DNA of 64,000 bases from Diadema setosum (GCA_033980235.1 CM067070.1:29774627-29838626); one strand, 5' to 3'; positions 1-11,919 are shown, counted from the first letter of the stretch. Program-made: numbers and translations. The notes: a model not told the origin generated them from the letters alone.

Positions 1-241
1 TGGGACGTACCACGAGAAGAGTACCACAGGGCAGTACCACAGGACAATACCACAGGAAAGTACCACAGGATAGTACCACAGGACAGTACCACATGACTTG
101 TCCTGTGGTATTTTGGGACGTACCACAGGACAGTACCACACGAATTGTCCTGTGGAATTTTAGGACGTACCACAGGACAGTACGACAGGAATTCCTGTGG
201 TAATTTTCGATGTATACCACAGGAGAGTACCACAGGAAATG
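1..241. repeat. Palindromic minisatellite array, left arm
   Basis: Tandem short units built on GTACCACAGGACA, with interspersed inverted copies. Longer composite units join CCTGTGG and CCACAGG through AATT, giving the perfect palindrome CCACAGGAATTCCTGTGG or variants of it. The array runs off the left edge of the window, so its true start is not seen. It is the inverted counterpart of the array near 1.13-1.56 kb. The tyrosine- and histidine-rich reading frames that cross it are products of the repeat and not genes. Confidence 0.85.
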
Positions 242-1132
242 TCCAAAATCCCAAAGGAAAATCATAATATGGTGCTATTCCACACAGAAGTACCACACAG
301 CAAATTAAATTCGTAAGTACCACAGAAAACTGCTACAGGATATTCTTTTTTTTTTCTTAACATTTTATACCAGAGGACTTTCACATCAGGAGAATATCAA
401 ACAGCAGTACCACACAGGAAAATTGTAAGGCAGAATCAACTGAAATTTATACAAAAATACAAACAAAAAAGCACATGTTAATATTCCTCAATTAATTGAT
501 AGATGAGTTATGCTGTGAATTATTATAATTGATTTGCCATTACTTATCCTGTCCTATACTCCTACAGTATTACCTATTTAGTGAAAGTGCTGATGTAAAG
601 CATGAGAAATTTCATAAGGACTTGTGTGGTACTCCTGTGGTACTCCTGTGGTACAAATTCTTACATAGCTCATGAATGTTCATAAAAAGCACTCTAGATT
701 TTAGAAAATACATATATGACTTAAAAAGTCAAAGTATTAATGATGGAACTTACTTTGAACTTTATGAAAGATTGTCTAATTATGTTATGTTATTCCCAAT
801 ATCATAGATATTGTTATGAAAGTGTAATTTCATATCTTGATAATAAAGTATAATCGAGTTAGTAACCATGCCTTAATGCTTTACGGATAGACGGCCATAT
901 ATATATGTACTGAGAGGGTCGATGGCTACATAGGAATAGAATATGACTATATAGATCTATTATAGGACTACATTGGCACTTGGCCATTAGACTCTCGTTT
1001 GAGGTTATATGTTAGGAGTAGGACAGGTTATTAAGTAGGGCCATGTTTGTCCTAAAATTCCTCACTCACCTATCAGAAATATTCCTTGAAATGTGGCTAA
1101 AAAAAGTCTCTCAGATTTTTTTCTCGATCTAT
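242..1132. other. Spacer between the inverted minisatellite arrays
   Basis: AT-rich DNA with scattered degenerate CCACAGG units near 285-415 and three units near 627-656. No gene is visible. The spacer lies between two oppositely oriented arrays, so the whole 1-1562 stretch may be one foldback element. Confidence 0.5.
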
Positions 1133-1562
1133 CCTGTGTGGTACTCTCCTGTGGTACCATGGAAATGCTGTGTGGTACTGCCCTGTGGTAATGCTGTGTG
1201 GTAATGATCGACCTGTGGTACTGTCCTGTGGTACTGTCCCAAAATACCACAGGACAGTTCCTGTGGTACTGTTCTGTGGTACTAGTCCTGTGGTACTGCC
1301 CTGTGGTACTTCCCAAAATACCACAGGAATTCCTGTGGTACTGTCCTGTGGTACTGTTCTGTGGTACCGGTCCTGTGGTACTTTCCTGTGGTACTGCCCT
1401 GTGGTACGTCCCAAAATACCACAGGAATTCCTGTGGTACTGTCCTGTGGTATGTCCCAAAATACCACAGGACAATTCCTGTGGTACTGTCCTGTGGTACT
1501 TTCCTGTGGTACTGTCCTGTGGTACCGTCCTGTGGTAATTACCACAGGAGTACCACAGGACT
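1133..1562. repeat. Palindromic minisatellite array, right arm (inverted)
   Basis: The same 13-bp minisatellite as at 1-241, in the opposite orientation (TGTCCTGTGGTAC). A composite unit beginning CCCAAAATACCACAGG recurs at about 1238, 1311, 1408 and 1453. The array ends in another perfect palindrome, CCTGTGGTAATTACCACAGG, near 1534-1553. Confidence 0.85.
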
Positions 1563-1826
1563 TTTTCGTAAGGGTCATAGCATAGATATGAAGTCTCATT
1601 ATCATTCTGTTCGTCAGATGAGTTTGAAGTGGCAAAAAAAAATGATCTAAAGTATCAAAATTCAATCCGATCGCATGCGATCGTTGGACCCTCTTCGTGT
1701 TTGGAGCTTCGTTGGTACAGCCCTGTCGCGCTACGTATGTACAGCAGCGACTGGGCTGTGTATAGTTAGGCCCTAACATGAGTAACAGATGACAAAATCA
1801 ACAAATCACAGAAAAAGCAAACTTAC

Positions 1827-2121
1827 GCTGCAACACATCCACAGCCAGCAGAATGGACTAAAGCGTCTGTTGTGAGTAGTACCCATGTAGCGTACCGTTC
1901 TGCCATTTGACGCTGCTCAGGCTTCACACACAGTTGCCTTGATGTAAATGTGGTCTGGGTGGTTCTGGATGTGTCCCATAAATGGACATCTTCAACGTGA
2001 TTGTCCTTAAACATAAGGTAGCCATCATCTTTTTGAAGCTTGCTAGCCTTTCTGGGGTCCAATCACACTGTTTGATAAGGTAGGCAAACACATCTCCAAG
2101 CGACAGATCAGGCCAGTACAG
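1827..2121 (-). pseudogene. Exon of SWIM-type zinc-finger protein, frameshifted
   Basis: Read on the minus strand, the translation starts WPDLSLGDVFAYLIKQCDW, continues through DDGYLMFKDNHVEDVHLW and ends at TWVLLTTDALVHSAGCGCVA. The last part resembles the first half of a SWIM zinc finger (CxC before a later CxH), as found with YqaJ-like or uncharacterised animal proteins. The exon ends at an excellent donor, CAGC|GTAAGT, with the intron starting at 1826. An in-frame stop at 2122-2124 bounds it upstream, and no clear acceptor was found. The first part and the rest are in different frames. The shift falls in an AAAAAG run near 2030, so one base seems lost. The CxH half of the finger should be in a downstream exon, which was not found in 1-1820. 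It could be a decayed copy or an assembly error in a homopolymer. The family call rests on remembered similarity only. Confidence 0.5.
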
Positions 2122-2124
2122 TTA

Positions 2125-2439
2125 TTGTACAGTAAACAGTGCATTGCGCATGCAGCGCTGAGCGTAGCTCTAGCTGCATGTAGCGCGATGTCGACCCCAG
2201 AGTTGAAAATCGGCCTGTCCGCTACAACCGATAGGTGGCGCACCGTATATGGAATCCACCGAATTCGTAGTGCATCTTAGCATGATCTTATGCAGCTTAA
2301 AGAAAACGACCGACGACAGTTTGTGCAGCTGCGTTTCATTCTACGTCAAAAAATCTAGGTCAAAAATCGGGAACTGCACGAGCAGCACAATTTGTCGCCG
2401 GCGACAAAATATGCAGAGACGACACTTTGTGCCGTCACT

Positions 2440-2480
<41 letters not shown>

Positions 2481-3026
2481 GCCCACGTAACTGTTGTGGC
2501 GAGCTGTTCGTGAGATATTACCTTGGCGTACGGCGAATGAGATACCGATAATATAGGGCCGTTGTAAAGTGCACACTTGCCAACATGATTGCGACAATTT
2601 GAGCACATGGAGCTTTTAAATATTCCAACCACAACTGCAAAGTTCATTTGCTCGCCACGCAATTAATGTCCCTGGGGTACGGGACCACTGCTGCACCCTT
2701 TTCAGCGTCATGCGACAATACCGACACTCTTATGTGTACGCGAACGTATACCGCAATAACATGGATTTCAGCTTCTATGTTAGTAGCAAATACAAGAATG
2801 TAACATGAAGTCTATCGCTAGCCACAGCGTTCGAGCAATAATTGCACCCGCTGTCCATCATATCAATAGTGTACAAAATCAGAAATTAGGTATAGGCCTG
2901 CTACTATCATACAATACGTGATTAGTTCAGTGTACACGAAAAAAAAAATAATAATAATTTGACATTACCTTTCAGCTCTCTGAACACATAATCATGAAAG
3001 TTCAGTGTAATGGCGGGCAATCGTCA
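2125..3026. other. Intergenic, no gene seen
   Basis: Unassigned DNA with a perfect adenine run of about 33 at 2445-2477. The lysine- or phenylalanine-rich frames crossing that run are artefacts of it. Confidence 0.6.
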
Positions 3027-4269
3027 TAGTCCAGGCTAGAAGGCACCCAACCTTGTTTTTTTGATATATACAATGTTTTTTGATGGTTTCTTGTCAATTC
3101 GAGGGTGCTGATTCCAAATCCGATTGATGCCACTCGCGTAACCTTGAGCATTTTCGGCAAAATGCAAAAATCCAAAATGGCCGCCAGATATGCTAATTCG
3201 GTCGTGGTAAACACAATAATGTGCATTATATGACCAATTATTCCACCAAACTTTGTACATTTCTGTTCCTAGAGTTACTCCATCTGCATTTGCAAGCGAA
3301 TTTTCATTTCATATAGGTTCATTTAGCATTTAAAGCTCATTTTTTTTTATTCAAAATGGCCGCCATCCTATGCTTATGTACTATATGAATGCTGGGCAAA
3401 ACATATGCATGGAAATAAAGAACAAATTTACTGTATTTCCAGTCCCGTACCTATGTTATCATAAAGTGTTGCATGTATAATATGTTGGGTGTCACTTACA
3501 ATATATAGGGGACCTACATATATGAGCATTTAATATTCATAAACCTTACGATATTGAACACAATTTCTTATATATTTCATTTTGTCTCAACAAAAGTCTC
3601 AACAATGTAAGTTCACTAAACGTCTCGCAAGGAATCAATATACCATCATATTCTACATGCAGGTTGAACATAAAAAATGTAATACTAACACAATATATCA
3701 AGAAGCCTAGATGCATGATATTTATCAAATAATGTTGAAAATGGAGAGGAAGCTAGAAAGCAAAGCTTGTAATATGCATTCCCTTAAAACCATATTAACA
3801 AAGTACAGAAAAATCCTATACAGTAAGTGCAGAGATACATGGTTGCAGACAAAAAAAAAAATCATCGGACATTAATAACACAACTAAAAACCCTTTACAT
3901 TGTACTTTTTTTTTTCCAGCAAGGAGTCTGGGGGGGGGGAGGGTGCAGTCCTGAGGCTAGTTCGAAATGGATCATAACCTCCATCACTTTGATATAATTT
4001 AATTTAGAAGTGCCGCCTTGATATTATCGAGCAAACCTGATTTTCTTCTTGAATTAAAACAGCAACAAAAACTGTTGAAGGCATAAACGAAACTGTCCTA
4101 ATGCAATACCGTACAAACTGTTCATTAAACATCAACCAAGGAGCAATGTGAGATACCTCTTTCAGTTCTCTCACAGTTCCCAGGTGTTGATAATATACAC
4201 TTTGACATCATGATCTCATTCAGTCTTGTCTTAAAACTAAAACTGTCATTTTTATTGTCTTTAAAGAAC

Positions 4270-4600
4270 CCTTTAATTGTATGTTTAGCAGCAGGCGACA
4301 TCAGCCCCAAATTTGCAGAATTCTCAGGCTAAAGATGAATATTAGTCCTGCAATTGTTTTAATTGCAACCACATCTGGTGATGTTCAGCACTTCCTCAGG
4401 GGTCAGAGGGCGATTATTTGCCATAGAAACAGGATGAAGACATGAAGACTTGCTTGATCACCACCCGTTGAAGCCCTATGGCTTTGTTGTCAGGCCAGAT
4501 ACAGTGTTGTCGGTAACTTGGGTGGTATAAGAGATGACATCAGACCAGCATCTGCACCAACCTGTTTTGGGGTCAAAGCTTTCAAGTTACAGTAGGGAAA
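4270..4600 (-). pseudogene. Possible cysteine-rich coding remnant
   Basis: On the minus strand a broken frame gives GFNGW, then LTPEEVLNITRCGCN, a stop, NNCRT, and in another frame several more cysteines. The order W, LN-x-x-x-C-x-C, N-C resembles the CXC-like cysteine-rich tails of uncharacterised invertebrate proteins. It has several stops and at least one frame change, so it is dead. The similarity is weak and from memory, and it may be chance. Confidence 0.22.
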
Positions 4601-4645
4601 TATAGGCTTGTGGGATTTCAGGCGCATTGATGGCAGGTTGTTCAA

Positions 4646-4810
4646 GGGGGCATTTCATGAAGTGTTTTGTCAGATCTTTTCTTTTTGACAAACTGTTATA
4701 AGCTATTAAATTCCTTGCATCTGATTAACTGAGAGCAAATTTGTCAGACAAATTTGTCAGACAAATTTGTCAGACAAAAAGCTTCATGAAATGCCCCCCC
4801 CCCCCCCCCA
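4646..4810. mobile_element. MITE with GGGGGCATTTCATGAAG ends
   Basis: About 150 bp bounded by the inverted ends GGGGGCATTTCATGAAG (from 4646) and CTTCATGAAATGCCCCC (ending in a cytosine run to about 4810). Just inside the right end the 12-mer AATTTGTCAGAC is repeated three times in tandem (about 4738-4777). There is no coding capacity. It lies in the 3' part of the neighbouring LINE remnant, so it inserted later. Confidence 0.75.
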
Positions 4811-4879
4811 TGCTATCGTGTTTGGAAGGTCAGGGTATGCGTTGACGGCACTGGTGACACTTGCCATCCTTTCCTTCCA

Positions 4880-5415
4880 GTGTGAGGGAGAGTGATCGAG
4901 TGTCAGTGAAGGAGGGTGGACTTCCTTAGTCTATATGCTTGGAAGGCTTGCCACAGAGGGCTACCTTGAACATAGCGTTGGCAAGATGGTTACTAAGATG
5001 GAAGGCATGGGTCTCATGATAATCTAATAAAGGTTGGGGCAAAGTCTCCAGAAGATGAAGTACTCCGCTATTGTCTTGAGATGGGTCAGTACTCGGCTCA
5101 TGTCATCCAAGGACTTTCTATGAGACGTAAAGGCAAGATCATCTGCAAACTTCCTACGTGAAGTGAATGTAATGTCACCACATATATGTTAAAAAGACCT
5201 CTAGTGGAGTTAGTTTACAGCCACCATTAAGGAGGCCATCATTCAGAGTCCTAACACAGCTGGTCTGCTTACCGAGAGCAATCCTGAATCTGCAAATGCT
5301 GAAGATTAAAGACAAGCAGTGTGAAGTTGTTATAACACTGCTTTCAGAATGAGGCAGCACTGTACAGATCTCATTCTCCCTCGACATCATAGGCCTATAC
5401 TCAGACATGTTCACT
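4880..5415 (-). pseudogene. Jockey-like LINE reverse transcriptase fragment
   Basis: Minus-strand frames give FRIALGKQTSCVRTLNDGL, where intact relatives carry the GLPQGSV box, then RRKFADDLAFTS (the FADD catalytic box), then a track like FHLSNHLANAMFKV that normally follows the thumb region. Pieces lie in different frames with several stops. Only the palm-to-thumb part survives, and no endonuclease is visible upstream. It sits inside the 3.4-kb inverted-repeat element and is interrupted or truncated on its 3' side by the MITE at 4646. Identification rests on the FADD box and the surrounding phrases. Confidence 0.6.
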
Positions 5416-6650
5416 CCGAAAAAAAAAAAACGGTGGTAAAATTCATCTACCATATATAATTCATCTGGGTTAACATTAAAAACTTTGGGGCATTGTTTTC
5501 ATTTCAGCGATTTGACAACAGGAAGTGAGGTGGTCCCTTTTTTCCACTTTCCCCTACCTCATGTTCTTTCTCGGATGAGGGGACTGAAAAGTTTGTATAA
5601 TATCGCTTTTAGATAATGTAGAACAGGACAGTTAATTCCTGATAAACGATCTTGATGTTGGCGTCAATTCAAGTTTTTGTGGATTTTTCCAAATACCTAG
5701 GGAAAAATTCAGATTGCGGTAGCAAATTTGGATGTTTGCATCAAAAAATAAAACAGCCTTTGTTAGTAACAACCTTCTGATTTATAATCAGCACACAAAT
5801 TCGAAAACAGTGTACTTGAGTGACAGAAAAAAAAAGAAAATTTGTTTATTTCACACGCTCTGCCGTTCATGTTGTGCAGGGGTATATGAGTGGCATCCGG
5901 CCATTTTGAAGTTTTGTATTAAGAAGAATATAATAAGCCTAAAAACGATAAACTTTCTGTTTGTTTGCTTGTTTGTTAGCTTGTTTTGCTAGTGGCACTC
6001 ATCAGATTTTCATTACGCATGCAAAACTTGATAAAAGCGTAGGTATGTGACTGAAAATTCGTCTTCTATTTCTTTGCATATTTTTTTGCCATTCATATAG
6101 TACATGAGTATAGGAGTGGCGGCCATTTTGAATTGAAAATAAGCTTAAAATACTAAATGTACCTCTTCAAATGAAAAATTTCTTGCGTGCACAAGTAGAA
6201 TTACTCAAGGAACAAAAATTTTAAAAACTTTGATGGAATAATTTGTCATAAAATTGACATAACTGGGATTATCATGCCCAAATTAGCATATCTGGCGGCC
6301 ATTTTGCATTTTTGCGTTTTGCCGAAAATGCTCAAGGTTACGGGAGTGGCATCAATCGGATTTGGAATCAGCACCCTCGAATTGACAAGAAACCATCAAA
6401 AAAACATTGTATATATCAAAAAACAAGGTTAGGTGCACTTTCTATGGAGCCTAGCCTGGACTATCAGACATTTGGGTGCACAGCTCAAGGGCCTCACGAG
6501 ACAAACTGTATACACTGCAGATAAAACGCAATGCATTGCAAAATGCGATCTAGCGGAAGGGGCTTTCTGCTGGGGATTCCCCGCTGTAGCTCGAGATTTA
6601 TTTTGTTGATGAAGCGCCGGAGAAACCTGAGTGCGCAAAGTAGCACACTG

Positions 6651-6841
6651 CACTCTAAAAAACGCAAATGTTGAATCAACATTTAAAAGGGCCGAGGAGT
6701 GACAGCATTTTTTGAAGTGTTGCATCCAACTTTCAAGATAACATTTTAAATGTTGAATCTAGCAGGAAAACCAACACTTTGAAAATGTTGTCACTCCTCG
6801 GCCCTTTTAAATGCTAATTCAACATATGTGTTTTTAGAGTG
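6651..6841. mobile_element. 191-bp MITE with CACTCTAAAAA ends
   Basis: Starts CACTCTAAAAAAC and ends GTTTTTAGAGTG. The inverted arms extend about 50 bp, including AAAGGGCCGAGGAGTGACA and its complement. The subterminal palindrome TGTTGAATCAACA lies in the left arm. There is no coding capacity, and no target duplication could be fixed with confidence. Confidence 0.8.
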
Positions 6842-7393
6842 TGATATTGTAAGTGTAATCATGCTTTTGTTTCCTGCTATATGGGCCTACCCCCTAAACA
6901 TGCTTTCTCGTTATTTCTTTTTTTTTCGTACATATTTCTTTTTTATATCGATTATCTAAAAAATTCAATGTCTTAAAGATGGGCCATCCCTTTTGCATTC
7001 CTTCCCACATAGCACAGAACATAATATAGTATATGATATATAATATATAGTATATTCCACCAGAATTACAAGACTATTGTTATGCTATAACATTTATGTA
7101 ATATATGAATGTTGTAATCCGTTAAAATTCAAATAATGAAACAAACGCTCACCTTAATGTATTCTGTGTACTAGGCACAGCTGTATACATTAATTCTGTA
7201 ATTATAATATGATGCTAATATTGTACTTCGAACCAGATATATGCATGTTAAAGCTGTCGGAAAAGAAGAATTCACGAGCTTCTCTTACTTTGTTATCGAT
7301 GGCAAATAACTTACATAAACTACATGTGCAACTTAGCGCATCACACAGGTCTGTAAAACTAGACTAGTAGCTTATATCATTGTTTTTTTCGTA
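6842..7393. other. AT-rich intergenic DNA
   Basis: No gene or element recognised. A short run of ATATA-type sequence lies near 7022-7060. Confidence 0.6.
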
Positions 7394-7397
7394 GTAC

Positions 7398-8063
7398 TGT
7401 AACAAATTTGCCTCTTTGTTATTACTGAGTATTTTCACCAACTCAATCGGGATACTCGCCAAAGTATATGGCTGGCAGGCACCTCAGCTCATCGCTCACT
7501 CATTCCTGGTCACCTCACAGTCACACCCTCGCTCATCAGAGCAACCACCAACAATGCACCCACTACATGCACTTATTATGTAGGCCAAGACATCACAAAA
7601 TGAGTCAACAGCCAGGGTACATACCGTTCCGATGTATTTAATCACGGAGGATCAACTCCAATACAGCTGCAGTGTATGTCGATTCAAGTACCAGTACAGA
7701 GAGAAGTACAGTAAACAGTATTGCAGCCAAAACAGCACCGTGGCAGGATCAGGGAGGTGAGACAACTCACCTCCCTGCACCTCCCTGGCAGGATTCAGTC
7801 TTCACCCCACTACAATCCCCGGACAAACTCATCAACAACTGCACACACTACCGACTGACTGCTGACTGACTGCCAAGATAAGTGCACATCACTAAACTTT
7901 ATAATGACCTGACACTGGGTCAGGCACACACACACTCATGACCCGTGTACTTTAACACATGACCTATGACTACAGTACAGTACACACTCCAGTGCACACT
8001 CCAGTGCACAACCCTGGACTGATCCATTACAGTGAGAGGGGTGCTCTAGGCAATTTTGTGACA
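7398..8063 (-). repeat. 3' LTR of minus-strand Gypsy element
   Basis: 666 bp, TG...CA termini, essentially identical to 12849-13514. Contains a short inverted motif GGGAGGTGAGACAACTCACCTCCC near 7752 and a doubled CACTCCAGTGCA near 7985-8008. Confidence 0.95.
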
Positions 8064-8076
8064 CAACCCTCTACCA
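8064..8076 (-). promoter_or_regulatory. Polypurine-like tract next to the 3' LTR
   Basis: On the minus strand the bases leading into the LTR read GGTAGAGGGTTG. This is purine-rich but interrupted, at the position where plus-strand priming is expected. Confidence 0.4.
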
Positions 8077-9677
8077 AGATTGAAACGTCCCAGTTTCAAA
8101 TTATCTGAAAACGCCACAAAATTCACAGAACGTTATTTTTTTTTCAAAGAAAACAAAACGAAAACTATTTACAAACTCTGAGGTACGACTGACCAACACA
8201 CGTATGGCAATTAAGGCATCAAGTACATGTATAACATACAAAAATATACCTTCTCACGTAGCATAATACAGTAGCGTATCGAAAATATTTTTTGTCACAC
8301 ACTAATGTTTGGCAAAAAAAAATTGTCTAGCACTGAAAGAGGTATCAAAACTTTAAAATGCGTATGGCACTTCCATACTTTGCATTTTGAAACACCCTGT
8401 ATCACTTGGCACAAAAATATAGGAATGTAAATACAAGCATAAAACTTTCTTCATAAAAGTCATGTTCACATCTGAGGAACTTGCAGCAATGAAACTCCAG
8501 ATGTCATCATACATGTAATACAAAACAAAATCATGTCTCGTTAATTGCAACAACGCACAACTGTCAAATCGTTCTGGTAGAGAAAGACAACAGAGAAAGT
8601 GAACAGAAATAGTTGAAGAGAGGGGGAAATGTGAGGCAGAACCTATACTGATAGTCAAAAAGGAAAAAGCAAAAGTGACAGGCGATAGAGAAGGAAAGTA
8701 GAGAAGGGTAAGTTAAGACATAACATGACAATTTCAAACTTCCAGCAATTACTAGAAAACAAGATGTTTACACGGTATGTACACAAGTCTTTCCGAAGTC
8801 CAACAACACAAACTTCAGACAAAAATCACAAATATGTACCATAACATCAAGTACTTGCCCAGGAAGAGCGGACAAGATTTTCCAACAGTGTTATCAACAA
8901 ACAGACTTAACCATAATAAACATACACCTGGCATGTAAAAAGCTAAGATTAAATCCGGTTCTGTTTGTTTCTCTGAAAACACACATGTAACATACAAACT
9001 ATTTTTTTTTATGCACCTGTTCATATACATGTCAGCCATTTGGCAAACCTGCTTTGGAATAAGCTTTATACACAACAGACAAAAAAAATGTACCTTTATG
9101 TGTACACTATACATGAGCACATAGTTAGAAGAAAGTGAAAGTCTGTATAAAAACACATGTATACTTTAGTGTAAACACAAAAATACTAAGGCAGTTATCA
9201 TTTCCATTCGATCTGTGTGCTTCGTAGATGTTAACACAAATTTATATGATCAGCAAACTATTTTTTTTTGTTACTGCAAAGAGAACTCATACAAATTGAA
9301 CTTTTCGTAAAGTTTTCCTTTACCATGTGTCAATACAAGGCATAACAACAGCATTACTTAACAAAACAGAAATGTTTTGAATACTGGTGTACCATATTTA
9401 CAATACTTACAACATATCAACCTTATCAATATAACCTGTAACAGAAAAGATACAGAGACAGAGAGAGGAAGAGATAGGGAGAGAGGGAGCAAGCAAGAGA
9501 GAGAGAAGAGGAGAATAGGTAAGGTTAGAAACAGGTTAACAAAAGGAATAAACGTTCTTAAAACATAGATACATGCATACATACGAAAAAAACCATGCAT
9601 TAACCATTACTTTTTCGACAAAGCGTGATTACACTCCACGCTGTTGTCCCAGTCCTTAGGGACCTTTACAGTGTAAG
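8064..9677. other. Non-coding distal part of the Gypsy element
   Basis: About 1.6 kb between the end of pol and the 3' LTR. No env-like or other recognisable frame was found. It holds a purine-rich GAGA stretch near 9451-9513. The other LTR element in this window also has a long non-coding segment here, so this may be a family trait. Confidence 0.5.
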
Positions 9678-11080
9678 TTATTGTCGAATCGAACTGTCGG
9701 ATGATACATCCGTAGTAATAATACCGGATGGTCCTCTTCTCAACCGCACTTGCAAGAAGGGTGGTAGGCGCAATCGGGGTGGGGGGGGGGGTGTATCTTC
9801 CTCATCTGTGTCGCTGCCGCTAGCCGACTGGTTGTTCAAGCTTTGTAGTAGGAAAGCTAGTGGCTTTCCGCTGGGGCAAGATGTGGGCGTAGTCGTCTGC
9901 GACATTTTCTTCATCGTCTAGTGATGAAGTTGTCAGGTCAATAGGCATTCTCGTCTCTCTCCCGAGCATCATCATATTTGGAGTTTCTCCTGTAGACTCC
10001 TGGGGCGTTGCTCGATATGCACTAGTAGCGAAAGCGAGGTGCTCATCCCAATTTTTCTGTCCTTCGGTTTCATGGAGCAGCATAGCGACGATGTTTATTA
10101 GGGTTCTGTTAAAGCGTTCTACCAAACCATCAGATTTGGGGTTGTAGGGAGTAGTCCGGGTTTTATGAATCTTGAGGAGGGTGCAGACTTCTGAGAATAC
10201 TTGGGATTCAAAGTTTGAGCCCTGGTCCGAGTGAAGTTCCAGAGGAATGCCAAACCGGCAGATAAACTCATCAACGAGTTTCTTAGCCACTGTCACTGCC
10301 TTGGCATCCGGGAGAGCATAAGCCTCCATCCATTTTGTATGATAGTCACCTATCACCAAAATCCACTGATTCCCTGAATCAGTCTTTGGCAAGGGCCCCA
10401 TTAAGTCTATCGCAACCCGTTCCAGGGGTGCTCCAACACGACTTTGTTGTAACGGTGCTTGCCGTTTCCTTGGAGGCGATTTCCTTCTCTGACACAGAGA
10501 ACACGTCCTTATAAAGGACCACAGAGAACACGTCCTTATAAAGGACCTCACATCAGCTGTCAATCCGCTCCAGTAAAACCTTGCCTTTACTTTCGCAAGC
10601 GTTTTGCGGGAGCCAAGGTGTCCACCTCAGGGATTCCCATGAATCTCTGCAACTACATCTTTGCGGAGTTTCTCAGGTAAGAGTATTTGTCTCCTTACCA
10701 ACCTCCCATCATCCGACTCCCACCGTCGGAAAAGGACACCTTCATGGGTCTCAATTTGATCCCATTGAGCCCAATATGTCTTTACTGCTGATGATTTTTG
10801 AGCTACTGAACTCCACTCTGGTCTCGGATCATTGTTTTCTTTCCTGCTCATCATCCATCTGAAGTCTTCATCTGCTAGTTGGGCGTCTCGTATGTCTGAC
10901 AGTGTCAAGGCAGGTTGTGAAGTAATACCTCTGACGTTTCCATCTATGTCATCTTTTGGAGAGGTGACTTGGGACGTAGTCAGGAATTCAGTATCTACCT
11001 CTTCTACCTTTCTTCCACACTGTTTACACTGCATGCGTGATAGCCCATGTGCATTTGCATGTTTGCGACCTGATCATGCC
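9678..11080 (-). pseudogene. Gypsy pol 3' part: RNase H tail and integrase
   Basis: The frame opens at the end of RNase H (GRKHANAHGLSRMQC, the usual HANADALSR site), runs through a linker (EGVLFRRWESDDGR) and the integrase zinc-binding region (EIHGNP, a TGA near 10627, then GGHLGSRKTL and CSLC), then the catalytic core (IDLMGPLP, HSDQGSNFES, VERFNRT) and PNMMMLGRETRMPID. It ends in a proline-rich tail. Defects are a single TGA between the two histidine motifs, a 27-bp tandem duplication around 10500-10553 that repeats SFIRTCSL ahead of the second cysteine pair, and a frame change near 9820-9860. Compared with a full Gypsy pol, protease and reverse transcriptase are absent. It is closely similar in layout to the integrase at 50.9-52.2 kb. 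Confidence 0.85.
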
Positions 11081-11109
11081 GGCTCAGATCATGTTCTTGA
11101 TCTCCTCTG

Positions 11110-11790
11110 TCATGACCATTGTAGCAGATGTGCCTTGCCCTCTTGCACGGTGGAAATCTGTTTGGCTTGATGGGAAGAATGAGGCTTTGGATTAATCATC
11201 ACTCTTGGCCTTCTTGCTGAAAGTAGAAGACTAAGAAGAGACATAATTATCTGCAGACAACTGTGACTTAACTTGGTCCCTTGATCAGAATGTAGCTTGT
11301 GAGATATACCCCAAAGGTACCAATTCCTTCTTTGGGGGAGACTTGCTCCGCTCACACAACTCACACCTTCCGATACTTGTACGCACCTCATCAGCTGTAA
11401 TTCCTGGCTAGTAAAACCTAGCCTATATACTCAGCTAACATCTTTTTCAGCCCATATTGTTATCCATCCCTTGGACCAGCATGCACCTCGGCTACACGTA
11501 GGCATTGTTCTGGAGTTTCAATGGCAATACAACATGCCTCCACAGAGATTTCCTTTACTCTGCCTCCCAATGTCTACTCATGCAATACGCCCTTATGCAC
11601 TTCCAGCTGTTCCCGCCGGGACCAATATGTCTTGGCTGATCAACACGTGCGAAATGCCCGACCACTCCGGTCACATCTGATTGTCTTCCTTGGCTTCTAC
11701 AAGCCACCCCTTCATGTCATCTTCTACCTGAACATCTCTTTAGCACTTGTATCCGGCCACCACAGAGAAATTTTGGCTGCTATACCCCTG
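11110..11790 (-). pseudogene. Second, decayed Gypsy integrase segment
   Basis: Upstream of the better integrase, minus-strand frames give REQLEVHKGVLHE, then ITADEVRTSIGRCELCERSK (a zinc-binding region with its C-x2-C), then HKLHSDQGTK (the core HSDQG box). Stops and frame changes are frequent. It duplicates functions present at 9.8-11.08 kb but differs in sequence, so the interior is a composite of two pol pieces, not one pol with internal decay. It ends abruptly near the RNase H tail of the next segment. Confidence 0.6.
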
Positions 11791-11919
11791 ACCATCTGCC
11801 TCCTCACCTTTACTCGGTGATATAAGACTGTCAGTATCTCTAGTATGCTTTACCATTTACTCTTGGCCGCTCTGTCTCTGGTGTTAACTGGAGAGCCCAT
11901 CCAAATTGCCATGTTCTTC

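Larger units (their letters stand above)
3027..6463. mobile_element. 3.4-kb element with long terminal inverted repeats
   Basis: The two ends mirror each other. TAGTCCAGGCTA at 3027-3038 matches its reverse complement at 6452-6463. The arms stay alignable inward for roughly 350-380 bp (3027-3390 and 6085-6463), including the phrases AAATGGCCGCCA and CAATTCGAGGGTGCTGATTC. A further partial copy of the inner arm occurs near 5870-5950. The interior contains a decayed LINE, a MITE and a possible cysteine-rich coding remnant. No transposase is recognisable. The arms are clearly diverged, so the element is old. No target duplication was resolved. Confidence 0.65.

Noticed and set aside
1062..1779. 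Several overlapping frames on both strands rich in Tyr, His, Val and Cys
   Set aside because: They are translations of the 13-bp minisatellite in successive phases, open only because the unit lacks stops.
2249..2662. Frames with long Lys or Phe runs
   Set aside because: Produced by a 33-base adenine run. No domain or splice support.
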